From Glutamicibacter creatinolyticus (GTDB lineage: Bacteria; Actinomycetota; Actinomycetes; Actinomycetales; Micrococcaceae): DNA of 64,000 nucleotides. The position numbers and the translations under genes were made by a program. The notes beneath the pieces were generated by a model. The model was not told the DNA's origin. It saw only the letters and a program-made list of their open reading frames with translations, and ran no database searches. The stretch's first letter is position 1. The number at the start of each line of letters is the position of its first letter. Below are positions 17,306-24,263 of the stretch, one piece after another. The stretch is from assembly GCF_006094275.1 (NCBI RefSeq), contig NZ_CP034412.1, positions 1,736,001-1,800,000 on the forward strand, in the 5' to 3' direction.

Positions 17306-17461
17306 ATGAAATTGAAAACGCTAGTAGCCGTAACCGTGATTATCGCCCTCGTAAGCGTGCTCGTTCGACTGCCGCCACTCGCCCGGCTGCTGTTCGGAGT
17401 TGGCGCTCTCGCTTTCGGTAACGCGGCCATCGTTACGGCGGTTAGGAAACCCCGAAAGTGA
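17306..17461 (+). CDS. 51-residue two-helix membrane protein
   Basis: ATG at 17306 (MKLKTLVAV), stop TGA at 17459-17461, which overlaps the GTG of the following HTH gene (GTGA). Two hydrophobic segments, about 5-20 and 28-45, are separated by RLPPLAR; the tail is basic (RKPRK). The ATG lacks a strong Shine-Dalgarno, but the stop-start overlap with the HTH gene implies coupled translation. Unknown function. Confidence 0.5.
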   Translation: MKLKTLVAVTVIIALVSVLVRLPPLARLLFGVGALAFGNAAIVTAVRKPRK

Positions 17462-17682
17462 CTATCCGTTACTTGACCATCGCGGGCATCGCGAGCCGGC
17501 TCGGCATCTCACCCACGTCAGCGAAGAAGTATGCGGACGATGGACGGTTGCCTGAACCGGACGCGGTGACCGGCGACGGCCCCCGCGCAGTTCGCGGGTG
17601 GCTCCCCGAAACCATCGACGCTTGGAACGCCACCCGACCAGGCCACGGCGGCAGACCCCGCAAGACCGATCGCGAAGACTGA
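17458..17682 (+). CDS. excisionase/AlpA-like HTH protein
   Basis: A 74-residue DNA-binding protein starting at GTG 17458. Its N-terminal half, TIAGIASRLGISPTSAKKYA followed by DDGRLPEPDAV, is a MerR/AlpA-type winged helix-turn-helix, the fold of recombination directionality factors (Xis) and small element regulators. The remainder (RGWLPETIDAWNATRPG) matches the wing-and-helix ending of that fold. It is translationally coupled to the 51-residue membrane gene. In an element with integrase and att sites, excision control or repression of element genes is likely. Confidence 0.75.
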   Translation: MTIRYLTIAGIASRLGISPTSAKKYADDGRLPEPDAVTGDGPRAVRGWLPETIDAWNATRPGHGGRPRKTDRED

Positions 17683-17743
17683 CCAACTCGCGAACCGTCC
17701 ACCGCGCCCCATACACTGGCCGCAAACCCACTTGGAGGAACCT

Positions 17744-18247
17744 GTGAAGAAACTCGTTACTGTGGGCACGCTGGTGGCCGCTCTCGCACTCGCCGGATGC
17801 ACGGCAGGGAACGAGTCGGCAGAGTCTACGCCAAGCCCCACCGCTACGATCAGCGCGTCCGATACAACGTCGGCATCGCCTGATGAATCGTTTGAGGCTA
17901 GCGCAAAAAAGACTGCCACCCCTAACGATGGCAAAGCATGGGCTGACAAGATGATCAATCTGTTCTTGAACGGCAATAGCAAATCGAAGTTCTCAGACTT
18001 CAGCAAAGAAATTCCGCATCACTACATCACCGAATGGGGGCAGGAATCCAAGGGTGTTATGTCGGTGACTGTTTCCGGCAAGAACTGGAATCAGTGTGAT
18101 CTGGATGAACTAGCGGTTACCGTCATGAGCACGGCAGGGCATGAAACCCCCGAGATGAAAAAAGTTGTTACTTACTCTGGAACAAAGGGGCTAGTCGGCG
18201 CTACAGGCCGCGACGGGATGAACTTCGGAACGCCTTCAAGTTGCTAG
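17744..18247 (+). CDS. element-borne lipoprotein B
   Basis: A 167-residue lipoprotein from the GTG at 17744, which has GGAGGAA 3 bases upstream; an earlier TTG is unlikely. Signal peptide (KKLVTVGTLVAALALAGC), lipobox Cys at about 19, Ser/Thr-rich linker (about 25-60), then a domain of about 100 residues (WADKMINLF, GVMSVTVSGKNW) ending in SSC. Lipoprotein A shares the lipobox context and also ends in Cys, so the two are probably paralogous or share a duplicated export module. No domain is recognised. Confidence 0.75.
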   Translation: MKKLVTVGTLVAALALAGCTAGNESAESTPSPTATISASDTTSASPDESFEASAKKTATPNDGKAWADKMINLFLNGNSKSKFSDFSKEIPHHYITEWGQESKGVMSVTVSGKNWNQCDLDELAVTVMSTAGHETPEMKKVVTYSGTKGLVGATGRDGMNFGTPSSC

Positions 18248-18262
18248 CTACTTAAGCGCGAA

Positions 18263-18304
18263 AATCGTCCCGCATGACCTAAAGATTATGCGGGGCGATT
18301 CCGG
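18263..18304 (+). terminator. terminator after lipoprotein B
   Basis: AATCGTCCCGCAT (18263-18275) pairs with ATGCGGGGCGATT (18288-18300) with one G-U pair, just upstream of CCGGTTTTC. Confidence 0.75.
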
Positions 18305-18308
18305 TTTT

Positions 18309-18824
18309 CTAGCGGCGCTTGTTCAGGTACTCCTGCCAAGCAGGGCTGGATGTTGATTTGGGGCATGACAGATATAGGTTCCCTCTGACGGAGCGGAGTT
18401 CGTAATCGTCCCGTGCCGCTTCGATGGCCACCTTGTTGAAGCCTTGCAGCTGCCATGACAGGCCAGCCGCGTACCCAACCTCACTGAAGACTAGACCTAG
18501 TAACGGTATGAGGTACGACTTCACGTGGTTCACTTGCCCGCTATAGGTGTTTGGGGCTACAATGCGCGGCACGATCTTTTCGAGCCACTAGGTGAGCCAC
18601 TTTTCGACTGTCATGCTGGAGCTGGCAACGTCACCGTATTTGGCTACGGTGCCTTTCCATTCTTGCAGTTCTTGTCGTGCCCGCGTTTTGTTTTTGCAAC
18701 GGACTTCTTTGCGTCTGCGTTTTCCGTCCAGCCCAGGCGGGAGTTCTACTGTAGCCGTCCAGAATCCTCGACCGTCCTAATGTAGGCCGCCTTCACCTTT
18801 ACCTTTACCTTTACCTCTAGCCAT
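18309..18824 (-). pseudogene. tyrosine-recombinase integrase remnant
   Basis: Reading from an ATG at 18824, the minus strand encodes an arm-binding N-terminus (MARGKGKGKGEGGLH, then DGRGFWTATVELPPGLDGK) and a core-binding SAM-like domain (MTVEKWLT, then WLEKIVPRIVAPNTYSGQV). Two in-frame TAG codons interrupt it, at 18777-18779 and 18588-18590. After SYLIPLLG the sequence no longer resembles an integrase and ends at 18309, so the catalytic domain with the Arg/His/Tyr residues is gone. Intact relatives are about 380 residues. The N-terminal part from an intact ATG is too short to act alone. Confidence 0.75.
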
Positions 18825-18840
18825 TTTTCCCCTATTGCAG

Positions 18841-18891
18841 GTGTGGCCATAGTGTAGCCATACCTAGTCATTATTAGTCATTTCCAGTCAT
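18841..18891 (+). repeat. arm-type and tandem repeats near attR
   Basis: GTGTGGCCA (18841-18849) and TAGTGTAGCCA (18850-18860) match the left-end arm repeats. Three AGTCA copies follow at about 18866, 18876 and 18886 with 10-base spacing, roughly one helical turn, as expected for cooperatively bound recombination proteins. Confidence 0.5.
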
Positions 18892-18965
18892 GACACTAAG
18901 CGTTTTCCCGCATGATTATGCGGAAGTTCTGTTCTCCACCATTTTTTGACGTATCTTCCGCACAT
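18888..18965 (-). pseudogene. orphan SRAP start at attR
   Basis: The attR copy recreates the SRAP start (MCGRYV) under the original chromosomal upstream DNA. It then runs into element sequence and stops after 25 residues. It is a by-product of integration, not a functional gene, but it marks where the native SRAP promoter now points. Confidence 0.7.
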
Positions 18966-18971
18966 GGGAAC
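18947..18971. repeat. attR: 25-bp direct repeat copy 2
   Basis: Identical to 16215-16239; marks the right end of the integrative element, 31 bases before the mycoredoxin start. Confidence 0.9.
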
Positions 18972-19001
18972 AAGTCTGCCAGCAAAATGGTTCAATGAGG
19001 T

Positions 19002-19274
19002 ATGAGCAACCCAGTAAATTATGACCAGTACATCCCGGAATCCGGGTCGGTAACCATGTTCACCACCAGCTGGTGCGGTTACTGCCGCAACCTCAAGCGC
19101 ATGATGGACCAGAAGGGTGTGAAGTACACCGAGGTGAACATCGAAGAGGTGGAAGGCACCGCCCAGATCGTCGAGTCCTTCAATGGCGGCAACCAGACCG
19201 TGCCGACCCTGGTGTTCTCCGACGGCAGCGCAGCCACCAATCCGCGCATCGAAGAGGTCCTGGAACGCGCCTAA
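19002..19274 (+). CDS. mrx1: mycoredoxin (mycothiol-dependent glutaredoxin-like)
   Basis: A 90-residue thioredoxin-fold protein with the active site WCGYC (Cys25, Cys28), a cis-Pro in QTVPTL and a GSAATNPR helix cap. Mycoredoxins reduce mixed disulphides between mycothiol and proteins or arsenate. The Trp-Cys-Gly-Tyr-Cys motif and length match Mrx1. It lies immediately right of attR and was presumably divergent from the SRAP gene before the element entered. The ribosome-binding site (GAGGT) is close to the ATG. A perfect 15-bp terminator follows. Confidence 0.88.
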   Translation: MSNPVNYDQYIPESGSVTMFTTSWCGYCRNLKRMMDQKGVKYTEVNIEEVEGTAQIVESFNGGNQTVPTLVFSDGSAATNPRIEEVLERA

Positions 19275-19303
19275 CGGCGTCGGTGATTGATCAGAGAACT
19301 TAG

Positions 19304-19349
19304 CGCAATGCCCAGCAGCCCGCACCGCGGCCTGCTGGGCATTGCGTTA
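19304..19349 (+). terminator. terminator after mycoredoxin
   Basis: CGCAATGCCCAGCAG (19304-19318) pairs perfectly with 19332-19346, followed by TTAT. Confidence 0.8.
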
Positions 19350-19384
19350 TCCGACCGTAGCTGGCTGACCCCGGGTCGGCGTTG

Positions 19385-20140
19385 CTAACTAAGTGTCTTC
19401 TCCCCCACCTGGTCCAACTGGTATCTGGTGGAGTACTCCTTTAGTAGAGCTCGGGTGAAGTCCTCGACACTGAGCCCGGGAACCAGGTCATCAGCCGCCC
19501 CAATGGTCGATGGATCCATGGGGATCTGCATCCGCTGGTAGACCTCGTCGAGCACGGCACGGATGGGAGCCGATTCGCTGATGACGAAGACCGATGAAAA
19601 AAGCCACGCCCCGGCCACCACCCGTTGGGCCGTTCCGATGAGTTTCACCGGGGCGTCGACTCGTGCGCCTGGGCCGGGCACCCCGTGCACGGAGTGCTCT
19701 CCGGCACAGTATTCGCCAGCCAGTTCCCCCATTCGCGCCTGGACTCCCAGCCGCTGCAGCGCCCTGGCATACAGTTCCCCGAAATCGGTGAACCGGGCCT
19801 GGTGTCCCATCATTGCCTCGGCTTCGGCCTCAATGTGATCCACAATCAGCGTGCCGCGGTGGTAGGCCGCCGCCCGCCCACCGGCCTGGCGCACCACGGG
19901 CGTGAACCCATGACGTTGCGCCGCTTCCACGGCCGCCTGATAGCCCTCGAGCCGGACATCACGCTGCCCGAAGGCCAGGGTCGGATCGGGACGGTAGATG
20001 CGCAGCAGTGCGGGCATCTGACCGGCGCGCACCTCACGCAGCAGCTGCACCCCGCGCTCCAGGTCCGCAGCCGGATCCCCGCTCGGTTCCTCGATGAGCA
20101 CACGCAGCCGTGCCGGCTGACCTTCGCTAGCTAAACCCAT
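19385..20140 (-). CDS. lipoate/biotin protein ligase family protein
   Basis: A 251-residue protein of the LplA/LipB/BirA fold. The substrate-pocket signature VVRQAGGRAAAYHRGTLIVD corresponds to the RR[T/S]GGG.A.Y...GNL motif, and a lysine (PVKLIGTAQRVV) occupies the catalytic Lys position (K-[IL]-G-[ST]-[AS]-Q). It would attach lipoate, or octanoate, to acyl-carrier lysines of 2-oxoacid dehydrogenases. Exact acyl donor unknown. TAGAAT stands 7 bases before the ATG at 20140 with no Shine-Dalgarno, so the mRNA may be leaderless. Confidence 0.85.
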   Translation of the reverse strand: MGLASEGQPARLRVLIEEPSGDPAADLERGVQLLREVRAGQMPALLRIYRPDPTLAFGQRDVRLEGYQAAVEAAQRHGFTPVVRQAGGRAAAYHRGTLIVDHIEAEAEAMMGHQARFTDFGELYARALQRLGVQARMGELAGEYCAGEHSVHGVPGPGARVDAPVKLIGTAQRVVAGAWLFSSVFVISESAPIRAVLDEVYQRMQIPMDPSTIGAADDLVPGLSVEDFTRALLKEYSTRYQLDQVGEKTLS

Positions 20141-20238
20141 GATGTCGATTCTACTGCCAGCCCGCACTACCGATCCGGAGGTGACAAGGAATGCCCCGAC
20201 CAGGACCGCATCGTTTACCGGTCGGTACGGTTCTGCGC

Positions 20239-20244
20239 GATAAT
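20239..20244 (+). promoter_or_regulatory. -10 element that may decide the kinase start
   Basis: GATAAT lies 7 bases before a GTG at 20252 and overlaps the ATG at 20243. If it is the -10 box, transcription would start at the GTG, giving a leaderless mRNA three codons shorter. Confidence 0.4.
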
Positions 20245-20866
20245 GGTCAGCGTGCCTCTTTCAACAACCCCGGTGATACTTATTGGCGGAGCCTCCGGCT
20301 CGGGCAAGTCCTATCTGGCTTCCCGCTACGGCAGGCCGCACCTGCCCCTGGATTCCTTCTACCGCCAGATCAGCGAAGACGGCCAACCGGAAATCTTCCC
20401 CCGCACCCAGTACGGCGAAATCGACTGGGACCATCCGGGAACCTGGAACCGCGCAGCGGCACTGGAGGCGATCGGCGAGCTGCTGGAAACCGGGTCAACG
20501 AACGTGCCGGACTATTCGATCGCCACCTCCAGCTACAGCGGGTACCTGCGGATCACCGGGGCCGGACCAATTGTTGCCGAGGGGATCTTCCTGGCTGAAC
20601 TACTGCAGCCGCTGCGGGAGATGGGGGTAAACGTACAGGCCTACTACGTAGATGAGCCGGCCCTGGTCACCGCCCTGCGCCGCTTCGTCCGCGACGTCTC
20701 CGAACGTCGAAAACCGGTGGGTTTCCTCATCAAGCGCGGCTACGCCCTTTACCGCTCCCACAGCGCCAACCGTGAGGCCTACCGGGCCCAGGGATTCACC
20801 CTGCTGCCCAAGCCCACGATCAAGCAGCTGCTAGCCGACCTGGCGCAGGACCCCTCACGCAGCTAA
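20243..20866 (+). CDS. uridine kinase-like P-loop protein
   Basis: A 207-residue P-loop protein with Walker A GGASGSGKS (about 15-23) and LPLDSFYRQI, the Asp-x-[FY]-Y segment that binds nucleoside in uridine/cytidine kinases. A later VAEGIFL plays the role of the kinase Walker-B region. It is shorter and more divergent than classical Udk, so substrate (uridine versus another small molecule) is open. Start is ATG 20243 or GTG 20252; a -10 box favours the latter. Its stop overlaps the stop of the convergent thioesterase. Confidence 0.75.
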   Translation: MVSVPLSTTPVILIGGASGSGKSYLASRYGRPHLPLDSFYRQISEDGQPEIFPRTQYGEIDWDHPGTWNRAAALEAIGELLETGSTNVPDYSIATSSYSGYLRITGAGPIVAEGIFLAELLQPLREMGVNVQAYYVDEPALVTALRRFVRDVSERRKPVGFLIKRGYALYRSHSANREAYRAQGFTLLPKPTIKQLLADLAQDPSRS

Positions 20867-21681
20867 AGCGGGCGAACCGTGAGGATCTGTTCGCTGTGCC
20901 CGAAAGGGCCCTGCTCGTCATGCAGGACCGCGGAGGTCAGCCCGATCCCGTCGGCGCCGTAGCTCTGCTGAGCCTGCAGCCCCAGCCACTGGCCCACCGG
21001 TTCACGGTACATGTGGATCTGCAGGTCCACGTTCGGGAACATCCAGCTGTTCGGGCCGGGTTCGGATCGTGGCGCCACACCGTTGGCGGTGTCCACCATT
21101 CCCAGCAGCCGCACCATGTCCGGGGAGCTGACCCCGTCCACCAGGCTGAACGGATTGCGCAGCCAGACGATGCCCTTGCCCGGCCGGTGCCCGGCCGCCG
21201 CACGCATTTCAACTCCACGAATGTAGCCGCCAGGCCACTGGGATACCGCGTCGTAGGGCTCGCACTCCTGCGGGCCGGGCACCCGCGCGTCCTCGCTCCC
21301 GGCCACTGCCGAGGAATCCCCGGTAGCCAGGCGCCAGGCCCGGGCAACGATGCTGGTCCGCCCGTTGGTCACCATCTCGGCTTCAATCAGCTCAATCGTG
21401 CGTCCAGGACGAATCATGCGGGTATTGATTTCGAACTCACCGGCGTGGATCAGGCCGTGGATCTCCAGGCTCACCCGGGCCAGTCGCATGTCATCCCGGG
21501 GCTGGAAGTTCAGCATTTCATGCACCAGGACACCGGTGGCCGGGGCCATATGCTGCTCATGTTCATTCCAGGCGCCCTGGGCATGAATCGTGGAGCGGTA
21601 TCGCCCCTCCCCCAGCGGTTCGTAGTAGAAGTCACCGGTAGCCAGGATTTGTTCGAGCTCTTCGCCGACCTGATGAGTCAT
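20863..21681 (-). CDS. acyl-CoA thioesterase family protein (double hotdog)
   Basis: A 272-residue protein with two hotdog modules, the TesB-like/4HBT_3 architecture. The first covers about 1-115 (RLARVSLEIHGLIHAGEF...GRTIELIEAEM) and the second about 165-270 (MVRLLGMVDTANGV...WMFPNVDLQIHMYREPVGQWLGL...). Such enzymes cleave acyl-CoA to free acid in the cytosol; chain length preference is unknown. Ends converge and overlap by 4 bases with the kinase gene. A typical Shine-Dalgarno is not obvious before the ATG at 21681. Confidence 0.82.
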   Translation of the reverse strand: MTHQVGEELEQILATGDFYYEPLGEGRYRSTIHAQGAWNEHEQHMAPATGVLVHEMLNFQPRDDMRLARVSLEIHGLIHAGEFEINTRMIRPGRTIELIEAEMVTNGRTSIVARAWRLATGDSSAVAGSEDARVPGPQECEPYDAVSQWPGGYIRGVEMRAAAGHRPGKGIVWLRNPFSLVDGVSSPDMVRLLGMVDTANGVAPRSEPGPNSWMFPNVDLQIHMYREPVGQWLGLQAQQSYGADGIGLTSAVLHDEQGPFGHSEQILTVRPL

Positions 21682-21746
21682 CGCATTACCTCATTGAAAT
21701 GTTCCGATACGTGCTGCAACTCACCCTACCCGAACCGGCTTCGGCG

Positions 21747-22325
21747 CTAGGCATCACCATGTGAGCAGTGAATTTGCTGCCCAGTGGTGTCAAGAATGCT
21801 CAGCAGCTCGGCCACCCCGCCCACCGCCCAAAACGAATGCGGCGTCATCGTGTCGAACTGGGCGGCCTGTCCCGCCTTGACGTGGTAAACGCGCTCGCCG
21901 AGTCGCAGCTTCACTTCGCCGCGCAGCACCGTGAACCAGTCCTTGCCCGGGTGAACGCGTGGTTCGGGTTCACTGCCGCCTTCTCGCGGGTCGATGCGCA
22001 TCTTGACGACCATGGACCCGTGCAGGCCGTCGGGTTCGGACAAGCGCCAGGTTGTCAGGCCCGGAACACTGACCGGTTCGGGGCGAATGAGCGCGTCCTG
22101 CTCCGCCGGGGGCGCCACCAATTCATCAAGGGTGGTGTCCAGGGCCTGGGCAAGCGGCACCAACTGATCAAGGGCCATGCGGCGATTGCCGGTCTCCAGG
22201 CGGCTGAGGGTCGAGACGCTCATTTGTGCCCGGGTCGCCAAGGACTCCAGGGACCACCCCTTGGCTTTGCGGAGTCCCCGAATCCGAAGCCTGACGACAG
22301 AATCCACATCCATTTCTTGCGTCAT
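21747..22325 (-). CDS. XRE-family regulator with cupin sensor domain
   Basis: A 192-residue regulator. The N-terminal Cro/C1 HTH is RLRIRGLRKAKGWSLESLA to LSRLETGNRRM (about 10-60). The C-terminal cupin barrel has RVHPGKDWFTVLRGEVKLRL and ends near TPHSFWAVGG, a small-molecule or metal pocket. Start ATG 22325 is chosen; an in-frame Met four codons on is also possible. It is divergent from a thioredoxin-reductase-like gene with 81 bases between starts, a common pairing in which the regulator controls the flavoenzyme. Effector unknown. Confidence 0.87.
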   Translation of the reverse strand: MTQEMDVDSVVRLRIRGLRKAKGWSLESLATRAQMSVSTLSRLETGNRRMALDQLVPLAQALDTTLDELVAPPAEQDALIRPEPVSVPGLTTWRLSEPDGLHGSMVVKMRIDPREGGSEPEPRVHPGKDWFTVLRGEVKLRLGERVYHVKAGQAAQFDTMTPHSFWAVGGVAELLSILDTTGQQIHCSHGDA

Positions 22326-22406
22326 AGGCAAAACTATATCCGATGAGAGCAAAAAATGGTTAGCGTGGCATTGTCCCGCTCCCCCACCTATAGAACGGAT
22401 CAAACC

Positions 22407-23351
22407 ATGGAACATTTCGATGTAGTGGTGATCGGCGGCGGAGCCGCCGGCTTGGCCGCCGCTTCAACCCTGGCCCGCTCACTACGCTCGGTGCTCGTCT
22501 GTGACGCCGGTGAACCGCGCAATGCAACATCGGCAGCAGCACACAACATCCTCGGACACGACGGCGCTTCACCGCAGCAGGTGCTGCAGCTGGCGCGAGA
22601 CCAAGCGATCAATTATGGAGTGAAACTGAGCGGCTTAGCGGTCACGGGCCTGGAAGGATCCCTGAACCAGGGATTTACGGTACGCACCGAGTCCGAACAC
22701 TTTGGCGCCCGCCGCATCGTCCTTGCCACCGGGCTACGGGACACTCTGCCAAAAATCCCGGGACTTGGGCAGGGCTGGGGAAGGAGCGTACTGCATTGCC
22801 CGTACTGCCATGGCTGGGAAGTGCGCGGACAACGGATCGCGATACTGGGTGTCAGCGTGATGAGCTCACATCAGGCCCAGCTCTTCTCCCAGCTCAGCAA
22901 GCACGTCACTTACTTGAATCATGATCCCTCGACACTCGCTGAAGATCAGCGGACCACGCTGGAAGCCTTGGGCATTGAGGTCGTCGATTCGGCGGTCCAG
23001 GCATTGGACGTCCACGATGATGGCGCGCTGCATGGGATTACGTTGTCCAACGGGATGGTTCTTGACGTAGATGCGGCGGTGGTGGCCAGCAGTATGCACG
23101 CAAATGCGGAACTCTACTTGAGGCTGGGCGGCCATTTGGCCCAGAATCCAATGGGCGAATACATTGCCACCGACCAGATGGGCGCCACTGATATTCCCGG
23201 CGTTTATGCCGCAGGCAATGTTGCCAACCTGGGCGCCATGATCCTGGCTTCAGCCGCCGCCGGAGTCAGTGCGGGCGCCGCAATCAATTTTGCGTTCATC
23301 CAGGAGGCCGCGGAAAAGGCACTCATTGAGCGCGGCCAGCTCTCAGGTTGA
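22407..23351 (+). CDS. thioredoxin reductase-like FAD/NAD(P) oxidoreductase
   Basis: A 314-residue two-dinucleotide-fold enzyme. The FAD Rossmann motif is VVIGGGAAGLAAA (about 7-19), the redox pair is CPYCHGWE, and the C-terminal FAD motif is TDIPGVYAAGN. The CxxC resembles thioredoxin reductase, but the HGWE extension belongs to the subgroup found next to XRE-cupin regulators, whose partner is often unknown. The ATG at 22407 is preferred over a GTG 17 codons upstream. Probably controlled by the divergent XRE-cupin gene. Confidence 0.87.
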   Translation: MEHFDVVVIGGGAAGLAAASTLARSLRSVLVCDAGEPRNATSAAAHNILGHDGASPQQVLQLARDQAINYGVKLSGLAVTGLEGSLNQGFTVRTESEHFGARRIVLATGLRDTLPKIPGLGQGWGRSVLHCPYCHGWEVRGQRIAILGVSVMSSHQAQLFSQLSKHVTYLNHDPSTLAEDQRTTLEALGIEVVDSAVQALDVHDDGALHGITLSNGMVLDVDAAVVASSMHANAELYLRLGGHLAQNPMGEYIATDQMGATDIPGVYAAGNVANLGAMILASAAAGVSAGAAINFAFIQEAAEKALIERGQLSG

Positions 23352-23366
23352 GCATGTTGACCCTCA

Positions 23367-23396
23367 CCCGCTGTTCGCCGGGCGACGAACAGCGGG
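23367..23396 (+). terminator. hairpin after the flavoenzyme gene
   Basis: CCCGCTGTTCG (23367-23377) pairs with CGAACAGCGGG (23386-23396). No T-tract. Confidence 0.55.
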
Positions 23397-24010
23397 CGAA
23401 GGCCAGCGGATCCCCTTCTCCAGCTACAGTCAGGCACTTCACAGCCTGCGTCGCGTAAGGCGCTGGCTTGGGGGTTCGCTGCTGACAACGCGCAAAGAAA
23501 GGTCCTTGAGGACTGCGGAATAACATCTGTGAAGAAATTACTGCTAAGCTTGGATGGTTATCCCGTGCATCGAGACTGTTCGACAGCTTCGAAGCACATG
23601 CGACTCGGCCCGGGGCACACCGCGGGTCAGGTACAGCAGCAGTTCAGTCCAACGTGTTCCACACATGTTCGGACCCTTAATTGAATCGAATCTTTAATCT
23701 CTTTTTCACCACTGTCTTTCGGGCCACCTCCTGCTAGTTCCCTGAACAAGGGTATTTCCGCGCAGCCCGCACCCTCTCACTTCGTGGTGGCAGACTACTT
23801 CAGAACCCAGATCAGATTCGGCAACCTCGCTTTCAAACGCGCTCCCCTGCGGTCATTGCTTCGTCCAAAGATCAGCAATCGATTACCGATGTTGGTGCCC
23901 TATGCACTATCTGCCGGGGTCGAGTCCAGGGATAATCCCCAAGTTTCGTGTCGCGGTCGCGGCACGGTTTCATCGGCCACGTTGGTGGCCAAAACACCTA
24001 AGGAAACAAC
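23397..24010. other. long intergenic/5' leader before the cold-shock gene
   Basis: About 610 bases with no supported gene. A 51-codon GTG frame at about 23530 has no ribosome-binding site or family resemblance. The last few hundred bases may be a long mRNA leader for the cold-shock gene, as is common for csp genes, but I could not identify a clear promoter or conserved structure. Confidence 0.3.
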
Positions 24011-24214
24011 ATGGCCACTGGCACTGTGAAATGGTTCAACGCCGAAAAGGGCTTCGGCTTCATCGCTCCGGCTGACGGCTCCGCCGACGTCTTCGCTCAC
24101 TACAGCGCAATCCAGAGCTTCGGATTCCGTTCGCTGGAAGAAGGCCAGACCGTAGAGTACAGCGTTGAGCAGGGCCCGAAGGGCCTGCAGGCAACCAACA
24201 TTCAGGCTCGCTAA
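24011..24214 (+). CDS. cspA: cold-shock protein (CspA family)
   Basis: A 67-residue single-domain OB-fold protein, the standard length for CspA. RNP1 is KGFGFIAP and RNP2 is DVFAHYSAI, the aromatic surface that binds single-stranded RNA and melts structure in the cold. AAGGAAAC precedes the ATG at 24011. A perfect 15-bp terminator follows. The upstream region is unusually long and gene-free, consistent with leader-based control. Confidence 0.95.
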   Translation: MATGTVKWFNAEKGFGFIAPADGSADVFAHYSAIQSFGFRSLEEGQTVEYSVEQGPKGLQATNIQAR

Positions 24215-24224
24215 AGCTTGAGCC

Positions 24225-24262
24225 GTGTGGGAGCCAGGAGTTCATCCTGGCTCCCACACTCA
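24225..24262 (+). terminator. terminator after cspA
   Basis: GTGTGGGAGCCAGGA (24225-24239) pairs perfectly with 24245-24259, followed by TCATTT. It also overlaps the end of the convergent FAD gene. Confidence 0.85.
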
Positions 24263-24263
24263 T

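Larger units (their letters stand above)
16215..18971. mobile_element. small integrative element inserted at the SRAP start codon
   Basis: About 2.75 kb bounded by identical 25-bp direct repeats. It has lower GC than the neighbours, an integrase relic reading toward the left end near attR, arm-type repeats (TAGTGTAGCCA) just inside both ends, and cargo: lipoprotein, 42- and 51-residue membrane proteins, an excisionase-like HTH, and a second lipoprotein. Before insertion the SRAP gene would have been divergent from mycoredoxin. The integrase is broken by two stop codons and lacks the catalytic domain, so the element can probably no longer move by itself. No replication or packaging gene is present. 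Confidence 0.85.
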
